Part shown: positions 54,821-64,000 of the stretch, piece after piece | Layout: each line of letters opens with the position of its first letter | How positions within the stretch are numbered: the stretch's first letter is position 1 | Origin: Phellopilus nigrolimitatus | Lineage: Eukaryota > Basidiomycota > Agaricomycetes > Hymenochaetales > Hymenochaetaceae | Direction: 5' to 3' | Assembly (NCBI GenBank): GCA_021029095.1 | Contig: JAJOHG010000028.1 | Span: 186,001 to 250,000 of the forward strand | DNA length: 64,000 nt | Made by a program: the position numbers and the translations under genes | The notes under the pieces: model-generated | Told to the model about the DNA's origin: nothing | Seen by the model: only the letters and a program-made list of their open reading frames with translations | Databases searched by the model: none

Positions 54821-56677
54821 ATGGGTGAAGAATTCGGATACATAAACTCGTTCTCGAACGCTTTTCTACCGGCAGAGTCAGTCGGTACGGACGAATGTGT
54901 CCTGCCACAGTGTGTCCTGCCACAGTGTGTTCTGCCACAGTGGTCCGCCGAGTAAGTTTCTGTCTATTATACCACGGCCACACATTCTTTCGGTTAACGT
55001 TTCATGAACCACGATTAGGATGTTGGGGGCTGATATCAGCGGCGCGTTCAGCCACGGCTCGAGCCACATCACAACACCGTTGACCGACTGGGACCAAGGC
55101 ATCCCAAATACCGGTCTCTTCGAACTTGGCGATATCCCCGCCATAGATTTCGATCCGTGGCGGTTTCCTGGGTATGCGCTGCCACCGCTCGAACCGACTA
55201 CCAGGTATGTGGCCCAGACCATCTCCTTTGTTCATAATCCTAAGTATTTCAATCAAGCAGTACACCGACACAATACGACACGTCGGACGCGTTGAGCGCG
55301 TTAAACGGGCTCGACTTTTGTGCTCCGTCAGAGGAGCTTGACGCTGAAACATCTCTCCTACTGGATCTCGTGTTGTCAGCCACAGATTTCCCTACTGACT
55401 TTCTCACGCTCCCGCCTCTGCCTCCTCTGCCTCCTCTGCCTCCTCTCCCGCCTCTACCAATCGATCCGCCAAGAACAAGAGCTCCAAGACGAGGCCTCCC
55501 GGAAAGCTTTGCTTTCCAACCGACTTTCGCCACACCGTCTTTCGATCCAGTCCAGGAATCGATGCTCGCTTTCTCCCGTACACTCGAAGAGGCAGGATCT
55601 TCGTACGTCTTTAATTATTCCTGCTTTCAAGTGTATGTCTCATGTGTCAACAGATCCAGTTCTTCATACTCGTCGAGTAGCACGTCGTTTTCCTCGGGGT
55701 CCTCGTCGCGTACGCCGGATTATATCCAAGGCGGCGAAACATCCTTCGTAAACTTCGAGCAATTCAACCCCTCTCTGGTTCCCGATTACGCTGCACCGTC
55801 ATTACCGGAAATATTTTTGCCATCAACCTTTGATTTCGATGCCAGCGGTCTATTCCAGACCGGAGTGGCTGCACAGCACGTCCCTCCCTTTTGTACCTCT
55901 ACCACCACGCCCTTTCCAAAGCAGCCCTTTGGAAATACCTATCATAATCTTCCTCCTCGTGAGACTGTGGCTCCCGCGGTGGTGCAGGATAAGAAGCGTA
56001 AAAGGACCGCGAAAACAGACGCGAAAAGGACCGCGAAACCGAACGCGAAAAGGACCGCGAAGAAAGCTCCTGTGCACGCTTCTTCCTCAACGTCCCCTGC
56101 CGTGTCAATGGCCCAGCAGCAGAACCCCTTCCACGATTCACTGCCTACCTGCACCAATGCTGCGAGGTATCGTCGTGCCGACGCGCCCGCTCTTTCTAGT
56201 TCCGCTCCGTATAAAACGGTAGAGTCTTGCGATTTCATCGTTCGAAACCGTGACGGAACGCTCTCCCGCTGCGGCCATACCCTCAGCACTGATCGCGACG
56301 ACGTGAAAGCCCATTTCAACAAACACAAGAGGGCTTTCAATCAAGATGCGGACGTTCCCTGCCCATATTGTCCTAAGATGCTTCGATACACCAGCATTTG
56401 CAGGCACATCGAGGACACGCATACCATTCTTAACAAGCCGAGATGCACCATTTGCGGTGCTCTAATAACAAGGAATGACGATTTTTACATAACTCGCCAT
56501 TTTGCAAGTGAACATGAATGGGTCGTAAAAGCTTTGCTGGAACAGACCAAGGAGGCGTCCAGGACGGCGAGCAATAGCCTACCGGATGACAATTTAGACG
56601 GCGGGGATTTAGAGGACGGCGACTTCGAGGATGACGACTTGGAAGACCTGAGGAGCACGAAACGCGCCCGCCATTAG
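54821..56677 (+). CDS. C2H2-like zinc-finger protein ZF-D
   Basis: Four exons: 54821-54951, 55019-55204, 55258-55602 and 55654-56677, total 561 aa, same structure as ZF-B. MGEEFGYINSFSNAF and three CVLPQ repeats in exon 1, a PLP-repeat one unit shorter than in ZF-B, a Lys/Arg/Thr-rich stretch (KRTAKTDAKRTAKPNAKR), three fingers and the acidic GGDLEDGDFEDDD plus RSTKRARH end. The finger region is the most diverged of the MGE group: CPYCPKMLRYTSICRHIEDTH and CTICGALITRNDDFY instead of CPYCFGAMKRYSNICR and CPTCNVPITRNDDFY. The extra finger of ZF-A resembles this version. No stop or shift is present. Likely nuclear, target unknown. Confidence 0.82.
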
Positions 56678-57645
56678 ATGCTTTGCTCAACGTTTATCAA
56701 TCTATTCTGTACAATTTCAACACGTTATTAATTTATCCTTTATTATTTTAAAAATCTCCCATTTCATATCTACTTGCCTGTACTGTCGATTAGTTTTGAT
56801 TTCTGTGCAGTAACAATACTGGGATATTGTACTCGTATCTGGCTCGGTATGGTTCAAGCAGGACGATTATAATTTGTCAGAGAGGAGGTAATCGACTAGT
56901 ATAAAAGGCTCACGATACTGCTACATTACATTCATAGCTTAAATCATCGAAAATGCAAATGAAATACTACGCAGAAGTGATCCACGTTTACCTCCGAGCC
57001 ACAAAACTTTGGTATCTCCTGTGAATTGCCACCTGCGGAGCCGTCATAGCTGTTGCACTACTTCGGCCTATGTCTCCAGATCAAACGCTCGAGATGGCGC
57101 CGACTTGTACCGTTTCGCATATGGATCTTCGGAGTATGTGCAGCTTTAGGCGGCGGACGCTGACTATTCACTGACAGTGCAATGCATGCAGATCCTCTTA
57201 TACGAAAGACTTCCCGCGCTGATCTTTGTTGATTTTTTAATAGAAAAAGTATGTACGAGATGCACTAGGTGCGCGACGAAAATTCTGAAATAATTCCCAT
57301 GTTATTTGCGCTCTTTCCTTTGAAGTGTCAGAATAAGACCGAATCCAGACGGCCTTCGAGTCATGATGATGGTTATCAACATCGACATGCTTTCAGAGGT
57401 AAGCACGTCATCTCAATAGTTTCGGACACTACGCAGCGGAGTCGGCGGGCCGCCCCGGCGACTCGCGGCGCTGCAGCTCAATCCCAAGTCTGACAAAGTA
57501 TATCCCGTCCGACCGCTAAATCTCCTCTTTATAAACTCGCCCATAATTTTCCGCAGGGCATAGCCAGCCTCCATCCTAGCTCTAGCTCCAGGTCCACATC
57601 TCGTACGACCCGCTCCCCGAAAAAACAAAACAAAAAAACAAGAAA
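56678..57645. other. Junction of array with unique sequence
   Basis: The 3' flank of ZF-D follows the other copies to about 56815, then changes to unique DNA leading to the YciI-like gene. A TATA-like TTATAAACT lies at 57529-57537. Confidence 0.5.
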
Positions 57646-58265
57646 ATGGCCGACTCGCAGCCCCCGGTGTACCAGTTCCTGCTGTATGCGCCGGACAAGA
57701 CAGACGCGGGCAGCCTCGCGCGGCGCCTCGCCGTGCGCGAGAAGCACCTCGAGGCCGCGCAGGCGCTCTCCGGCGCGGTGACACTCAGTGCGTCCGTCCT
57801 TCCCCACTCTCCATTATCAACTTCCATTCTCAGAAAATCGTGCATACATTTCGCCCCCGGCTGGCCGGTCTGCCTCCGACCCAATAACATAAAATAAAAT
57901 AAAAATGGAATGGGATGGGATGGAATGGAATGGAATGGGATATACACAGAGCTGGGCCGCGCGCTGCTCAGCCCGGAGTCGATCGCCGCGCCGGGCGCGC
58001 CGCAGACGATGGTCGGCTCGGTGCTGATCTACCAGGCCGCGTCGCTCGACGCCGTGCGCGCGGTCGTCGAGCGCGACGTCTACTACACGAACGGCGTGGT
58101 GCGTGCATCTATATTTTTTATTTTTACTAAAATATCCGCCGCCGTGTTCCGCTGGGCTGACTTCTGATCTCTTTTTTTTTCTTTTTTTTTTTATCTGCGT
58201 GTGGGCAGTGGGACCCAGAGCGCCTCGTCATCCTGCCGTTCGCGGGCCTCGCCCTGCCAGAGTAA
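57646..58265 (+). CDS. YciI-like domain protein
   Basis: Small ferredoxin-like-fold protein of the YciI family; the biochemical role is unknown. Exons: 57646-57787, 57950-58098 and 58209-58265, total 115 aa. The start follows AAAAACAAG at 57646 (MADSQPPVYQFLLYAPDK). Typical features: LARRLAVREKHLEAA, LGRALLSPES, GSVLIYQAASLDAVRAVVERDVYYTNGVWDPERLVILPFAG. Complete for the family. It is strongly G/C-rich compared with the flanking array units, and its introns carry a GGAAT-type pentanucleotide repeat (57903-57938) and a T-run (58168-58190). It is an isolated single-copy gene lodged between ZF-D and the truncated phosphotransferase. Confidence 0.88.
57901..57940. repeat. TGGAA/TGGGA pentanucleotide repeat in an intron
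   Basis: About seven units of ATGGG or ATGGA within intron 1 of the YciI-like gene. Confidence 0.85.
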
Positions 58266-58779
58266 AGCAGAAATTACTCATATGAGCGAAGAAAAAGGAC
58301 TTGTAGTACTGGAACGCCCAGCTTGTAGCAGCCGCAGTCGGCTTCATTAGTGTTGTAAGGCATATGTACGCGCCCATGCGCCACTTTGGCGTGCACCTTG
58401 GCAGATGGTATATATATTCTTGTATTGATCCGGGCACATTTGACCTCGATGCCAAGCGTTTAGGCTTTCTTTCTCAGACTCGACGCAAGTTATATACGTA
58501 CCGAGAATGCGAATTTCGCATTTGGCCCGCCGTTTGACGCACGTAGGACACAAGACACTACAGAACTCAAAGCTTGCAAATGTCCTGTACTATTACAGAG
58601 ATATTGGAGATTCTACGTTCTACTTACTATATACACGTATGTACTCCGACATATGCGAATGCTTAGGCGGGAAACAGAGGAACGGAAACCAGAACCGGAA
58701 CATATATGTACAGCATAGACCAAGGAAAAAGAAGGATTCTAGAGACGAGAGCAGACTGGACCAGGAGAAAGGCAATCAT
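58266..58779. other. Unique spacer ending at a duplication breakpoint
   Basis: No gene seen. At about 58780 the sequence abruptly becomes homologous to the middle of the phosphotransferase gene (position 41540). Confidence 0.5.
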
Positions 58780-59258
58780 AGGAGCTCCAAGTGCCCGGCC
58801 CGCATACCGATAATCCTGCAGAACCAGTCCCGTGCTCTGGTCGTCTTACGGGAGACTTTGAAGTGGGTCCATTTAATTCTAATTCGAAATCAGAGCTCAC
58901 TATGTTGTTCAATAGAGCCTTTAGACACGCCTACTCCATGTACCCCTATAATCCTCCTGCTCTTCCTTTCGATGAATTGGCACCGCTCGTTTTGACGCAC
59001 GGCGACCTTACACCGAGGAATATTATTTTGGGCGATGAAGGGAAGGTGTGGATAATCGACTGGGGTTGCTCTGGAGTGTATCCTCGCTGGTTCAAGATCT
59101 CCAGCATGGTCTTGGATAGCATGCAGCCTCGATCCTGGATGTGGGCGAGCAGGTTTGCTGCTGGATGGCACTACAGGTCGCAAGAATACTTCGCTGGATT
59201 GACGAACTTCACTGTATCTATAATCGGTTTTAGCGTACCCATTCCTTTCGGAGAGTGA
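58780..59258 (+). pseudogene. 5'-truncated APH phosphotransferase copy
   Basis: Homologous to 41540-42009 of the intact gene, including HGDLTPRNIIL and IIDWGCSGVYPRWF and the same stop (VPIPFGE), but the first exon and the whole N-lobe are missing. The remaining frame is open, with about 20 substitutions and one insertion (NSNSKSE). Without the N-lobe it cannot be a working kinase. Confidence 0.85.
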
Positions 59259-59484
59259 GCAACAGCTTATACCTTCTCTAATTTATACCGCGATGTTCTT
59301 AGAGAGTACCGATCGTTCTCGCAATTGCTTGAAGGCCTGAGTAGGAAATAGGAGACACAGTTCCGTGTAGATTGACGGAGAAGCCTACGTCTCAGTGTTT
59401 GTATCACAATAACTGTTACTGAGATAAAAAAGCGAGAGGACTAACATGCAGTACAATTGTTTTATTTGCTGAACTAGATCGGGT

Positions 59485-59527
59485 GCGTACAGTGTGATAT
59501 TGAGATTCTCAATATCACACTGTACGC
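59485..59527. repeat. 21-bp perfect palindrome, 1-nt loop
   Basis: Arms 59485-59505 and 59507-59527 around T, downstream of the truncated phosphotransferase. The homologous place near 42220 has no such palindrome, so it is specific to this copy. Confidence 0.88.
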
Positions 59528-59689
59528 AGCGAGATTGCATTAGAATCTACTGCTTAAACATCATTAAAAATCAAAACCAGCGTCATCACTAACGTAGAGA
59601 ATTCAAGCTACACAACGTTGTACGAACCTTCAATTTAAAATCTCGAGAATGAGTTCGACCTCCGCGAGGCCAGCGCGTAGTATATGTAA

Positions 59690-61173
59690 TTCCCGAAAAG
59701 GCTAGAACGGCGTTTCGCTTGTCGCCGTGCATCAAGTTGAAGATTTTTCACGGCTTTGCCAACAATCTCCTCGCTTGCCTCTGTCGCTGTCAGAATATGT
59801 GTCTCTCGCATGGACGACGTGAGTTTTCTTGCCAGACCATGCCGAACCGTTTCTGTGCTGCATGAAAATGACTTCTTCTGGATCAGACGCACGGGCACGT
59901 CGCTTTCAGCTTCAAGCATAGTCGGTACAGGACTTGCTTTGGGCTCTCCCGGTGTTTGCATGGCTGTGGAAGCTCATGACAATTGTCGAATCAAATTTGA
60001 CTTTTCGCTGCAATGGTCGCACTGCGCGTCGGACAAGCATAATCCATAATATTGTGTCAGCGCCGGTGCGCTGCGAGACGGATTTGGTTTCGGAAACAAT
60101 TGAAAGCTGGTATTTACGCAATTTCAACTGGTTCTTGCTATGGTAGATGAAATGATGGTGATTTGTGTCCTAGAAAACCGTTGAAGTCTAATCCGTTCCT
60201 TGCAATATTTAATTTCGCAGTCCACGAGCGTGATGATAAGGTCGGTTCAATCAATACAACACAATAACCAGAAGACAAACCAACGGTTACTCCGACTTTT
60301 GCAAGAAACTGCATGCAATGAAGGCGCGCATATGAGACAAAGCCAAGGTGCAGCTTTGGTGGCCGCAAGGTCTCAGACCTAGCAAGAATGCTGAGCGAAT
60401 AATTGTCTTAAGTTGACAGTCTTACCTCATAATTGGAGTCGTTTCGCGATGTCTCAGTGCCTTGAACGCTCTCCTCTATCTTTCTGTTAGCTCTCATCTC
60501 TCGCAAAAGGACCTGCCATCCTGCTCACTAGTGTCAATGAAAATTCCGACCTAGGATATCGGAAGAGACATGTTCAGATCTGTTTGTTGTTCGAGATGAA
60601 AGAGCGGTGAGTCGCTACGACATGTCAACCGGACATTAGAGATTCAGCTTACCACTCGACAATGCATCTTCCCGCATGTTAGCTTTTGAAGTTGGGTACT
60701 CTGCGAGTACCTTGAAGCTGAGCGTTTCCCCTCGTCTTGAAAGCATTATATTATGAAGTCTAATATATTCTAGTCTTGCTAGCTCAATGGCCTTTTCACT
60801 GCACACGTATTCAACGTCCAATAATATGGCGAAAAGGGAAGGTGTTCGCGTTGCTATTCTGACACCAGGAATTGGCTTGTCACAGAAATTCGCGCTCGCA
60901 TCGTGGTTGACTGGAACTTCTGTCGGCCATGAGGAAGGAAGGTCAAAGCAAACCCCGACTCGACGACAAAGCGGGACAAATGGCTGAAGTGGTTTTACTG
61001 CCCAGCGTTGGTCCAAGCGCCAAAACGCGTGCCGGGTGGCTGAACCAGAACGCGTGACCTCGGTTTAAGAGACTCACTTCTTTCACGTCTCTGCCTCATC
61101 CACACTCACACCATCTCTCCCCTCTACAACGCTTCACACCAACAACGTCGCACATCAACATCCTTCAATAGAC
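59690..61173. repeat. Duplicated 5' segment beta, copy 3
   Basis: Third copy, upstream of ZF-E. The antisense relic (59700-59961, minus) has RLIQKKSFSCSTETVRHGL and RETHILTATEASEEIVGKAVK. The last 150 bp before the ATG match the other promoters. Confidence 0.75.
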
Positions 61174-63180
61174 ATGGGTGAAGAACTCGGATACATGAAC
61201 TCATTCTCGAACGCTTTTCTACAGGCAGAATCGGTCGGTACGGATGAATGTGTTCTGCCACAGAGTGTTCTGCCACAGTGTGTTCTGCCACAGTGGCCCG
61301 CCGAGTAAGTTCCTGTCTACAATACCACGGCCACGCATTCTTTCGGTTAACGTTTCATGAATCACGATTAGGATGTTGCGGGCTAGTACCAGCGGCGCGT
61401 TCAGCCACGGCTCGAGCCACACCATGACACCATTGACCAACTGGGACGAAGACATCTCAAATACAAATCTCCTCAATCTTGGCGATATCCCCGCCATAGA
61501 CTTCGATCCGTGGCAGCTTCCTGGATACGCGCCGCCGCAACTTGAAGCGACTGCGAGGTATGTGGCCCACACCATCTCCTTTGTTCATAATCCTAAGCAT
61601 GTCAATCAAGCAGTACCCCGACACAATACGACGCGTCGGACGCGTCGAGCGCGTTAAACGCGTCAGATTTTTATGTTCCATCAGAGGAGCTTGACGCTGA
61701 AACGGCTCTCCTATTCGACCTTGTGTCATCAGCCACAGAGCTGCCTACTGACTTTCTCGCGCTCCCTCCTCTCCCTCCTCTCCCTCCTCTCCCCATTGAT
61801 GAACCGAGAGCATGTGAATTTAGACGAGGCCCCCCTTTCATGTCATCAGCCACAGATTTCCCTACTGACTTTCTCACGCTCCCGCCTCTCCCGAGTCTGC
61901 CTCCTCTGCCTCCTCTCCCGCCTCTGCCAATCGATCCGCCAAGAACATACGCTCCTAGACGAGGCCTTCCGGAAAGCTTTGCTTTCCAACCAACCTTCGC
62001 ATCGCCATCCTTCGAGACATTCCAGGAGCCCATGCTGGCTTTCTCTCGTGCCTACGAAGAGGCAGAAACGCCGTACGTTTTTACTTCTTCCTGCTTTCAA
62101 GTGTATGTCTCATGTGTCAACAAAAACAGGTCTTCATACTCGTCGAGTAGCACGTCGTTTTCCTCGGGGTCCTCGTCACGTACGCCAGATGATATCCAAG
62201 GCGGTGAAACATCCTTCGCAAGCTTCGAGCAAGTCTATCCCTCTCTGGTTCCCGATCACGCCTCACGGTTTTTACCGGAAATATTCTTGCCGCCAACCTC
62301 TGATGTTGATGTCAGTGGTCTATTCCAGCCCGATGTGGCTGCACAGCACGTCCCTCCCTTCAGTACCTCTGCCGCAATGCGTTTTCCAAAGCAGCCCTTT
62401 GGAGATTATTATCATAATCTTCCTCGTGATACTGTGGCTCCCGCGGCGGTCCATGACAAAAAGCGAAAAAGGACCGCGAAAGCGAACGGGAAAGGGACCG
62501 CGAAATCGACCGCGAAATCGACTGCGAAGAAAGCTCCTGTTCACGCTTCCTCTTCAACGTCCCCTGTCGTGTCAATGGCCCAGCATCCGAACCCTTTTCA
62601 GGATTCCCTGCCCACCTGCGCTGATGCTGCGAAGTATACTCGCGCCAATGCTCCAGCCATGTCTAGTTCCGCTCCGTATAAAATCGTAGAGTATTGCGAT
62701 TTCCTCGTCCGAACTGGTCACGGAACGCTTGTCCGCTGCGGCCATGTGCTCAGCACCGATCGCGACGACGTGAAAGCCCACTTCAATAAGCACAAGAGGT
62801 CTTTCGATCAAGGAGCGGACATCCCCTGCCCGTATTGTTTTGGAGCGATGAAGCGATATAGCAACATCTGCAGGCATATCGAGGACAGCCACACAATCCT
62901 CAACAAGCCGAAATGCCCGACTTGCAAGGTTCCAATTACGAGGAACGACGATTTCTATAGAACTCGCCACCTTAGGTGCAAAGAACATAAAGAAGCCGTT
63001 AAAGCCTTGGCGGAAGAGGCCAAGAAGGTGTCCGGGACGGCGAGCAATAGCCTACCGGATGACAATTTAGACGGCGGGGATTTAGACGACGGGGATTTAG
63101 ACGACGGGGATTTAGAGGACGGCGACTTTGAGGATGACGACTTGGAAGATCTGAGGAGCACGAAGCGCACCCGCCATTAG
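61174..63180 (+). CDS. C2H2-like zinc-finger protein ZF-E
   Basis: Four exons: 61174-61304, 61372-61557, 61611-62072 and 62130-63180, total 609 aa. MGE-type: MGEELGYMNSFSNAF, three VLPQ repeats, DIPAIDFDPWQLPGY. Exon 3 has two proline modules (PLPIDEPRACEFRRGPPF and PLPIDPPRTYAPRRGLP) instead of one, as in ZF-A. Fingers are almost identical to those of ZF-A and ZF-B (CDFLVRTGHGTLVRCGHVL, CPYCFGAMKRYSNICRHIEDSH, CPTCKVPITRNDDFYRTRHLRCKEH). The acidic tail is expanded to four DL(D/E)DGD-like units and ends RSTKRTRH. The acceptor of intron 3 differs (CAACAAAAACAG). The gene appears intact. Confidence 0.82.
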
Positions 63181-64000
63181 ACGCTTCGCTCAACGTTTAT
63201 CAATCTATTCTGTACAATTCCAGCACGTTATCAATTTTAACTTATATTATTTAAAAAGTCTCCGTTTCTTATTTACTTGCCTGTACTGTCGATTAGTTTT
63301 TATTTTTTGTGCAGTGGCTGCTCTTGCATTTCGGAGGACAACGCTACGTGCGGCATCTGCGAACCATATTTCGGCGCAATCTCGCTCATGACTTATTTTT
63401 AGTTTTTGATGATTTCCTTTCCTAATATTTAATCTGTCTTGCTGCTCTTCCAGAATGCTCGTTTCCTGTCCGTGTACATCTGTATCAACCATGCTCTGGT
63501 CGAGCTGTCTCAATCAGCCCTTCTATATGTGTCTTTGTCCATGCCTGACATTCGCTGCTCGCCGTCTCGATGATAGAGCAGACGCACTCCGAATCATCAC
63601 AGCCCTTCTGACCCGAAGACCGCAGCAGCTTCGGAACCAAGTTCTGTGTGAAACCTGATATAAGTCATGCGTACTATAACAAACTCCTGCGCGAAAACGG
63701 TTCGAGCCACGGATCTCACCTCAGGCCTGTCTAAATTTGACGCTGCTGCGCTTTCCGGGTAGCGGGCAGACGGCCGCGACGTTGCTGCTTAGAAGGGAGT
63801 TTATTTTTAATCTATTGTGTGCTGCAAGACGCCTCTGGACTAGAAAGCGATGCCCAAACCAGGAGCCTATAGACTACGTATGTGCGAAGGAAAATGTTGC
63901 TGCTGCCTGTCATTTTGCACTTCTGATGCGAGTATTGAGTCTCAACCTTCCGAGCTGCTCCGTACACGATACGTGCCTTGCCTTACTCTGTGTGCGTCGG
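63181..64000. repeat. Duplicated 3' flank gamma, copy 4, to window edge
   Basis: Matches 40430-40960 and the other gamma copies, continuing to the right edge; the array may extend beyond the window. Confidence 0.65.

Noticed and set aside
1..64000. tRNA or rRNA genes
   Set aside because: I found no convincing A/B-box and acceptor-stem combination by eye; a covariance-model scan would decide.

Overview
The window is nuclear DNA of a filamentous fungus, most likely an Agaricomycete (mushroom or polypore lineage). Every multi-exon gene has many short introns (about 50-90 nt) with GTRNGT-type donors. The gene content also fits: phosphoglycerate kinase, a ZIFL-type MFS carrier, a phosducin-like protein, an F-box protein, a membrane-anchored CE9-like amidohydrolase and a KDZ transposon. 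I rebuilt exon/intron structures by hand; lengths below come from those models, and the family names are recalled, not searched.

Left part (1-12.5 kb), ordinary genes: a partial low-complexity gene leaving the left edge (minus), phosphoglycerate kinase (plus, 417 aa), an MFS carrier (plus, 515 aa), two small paralogous unknown genes on the minus strand with shared upstream repeats, and a phosducin-like gene whose first coding exon appears to be only the start codon.

12.5-21.3 kb: an apparently complete KDZ-type DNA transposon of 8,733 bp with 433-bp terminal inverted repeats (TIRs) that look identical, an 8-bp target duplication (CACGGGGC), a 1,020-aa transposase and two accessory genes of 498 and 388 aa, all on the plus strand. 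The TIRs contain three hairpins each, and the interior contains several near-perfect palindromes, one with 45-bp arms.

21.3-36 kb: an F-box gene (minus), a 15-exon amidohydrolase gene with 11- and 12-nt microexons and two GC-AG introns (plus), a coding-like segment on the minus strand, and a 917-aa disordered protein (minus). The rest is intergenic.

36-64 kb: a segmental-duplication array. Five related C2H2-like zinc-finger genes (called ZF-A to ZF-E, at 38.1, 43.8, 49.7, 54.8 and 61.2 kb) lie in the same orientation and share 5' and 3' flanks. Two 5' types exist (MDQE and MGE). ZF-A is a junction of an MDQE-type 5' half with an MGE-type 3' half, ZF-C carries an in-frame stop, and the copies differ in Pro-rich, VLPQ and acidic repeats. 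Between the units sit an APH-family phosphotransferase gene (intact in one interval, truncated in another, absent in a third), a class III sirtuin, a YciI-like gene and several gene relics. The array looks like a young, rearranging regulator-like gene family and, with the transposon, is the most interesting part of the window.
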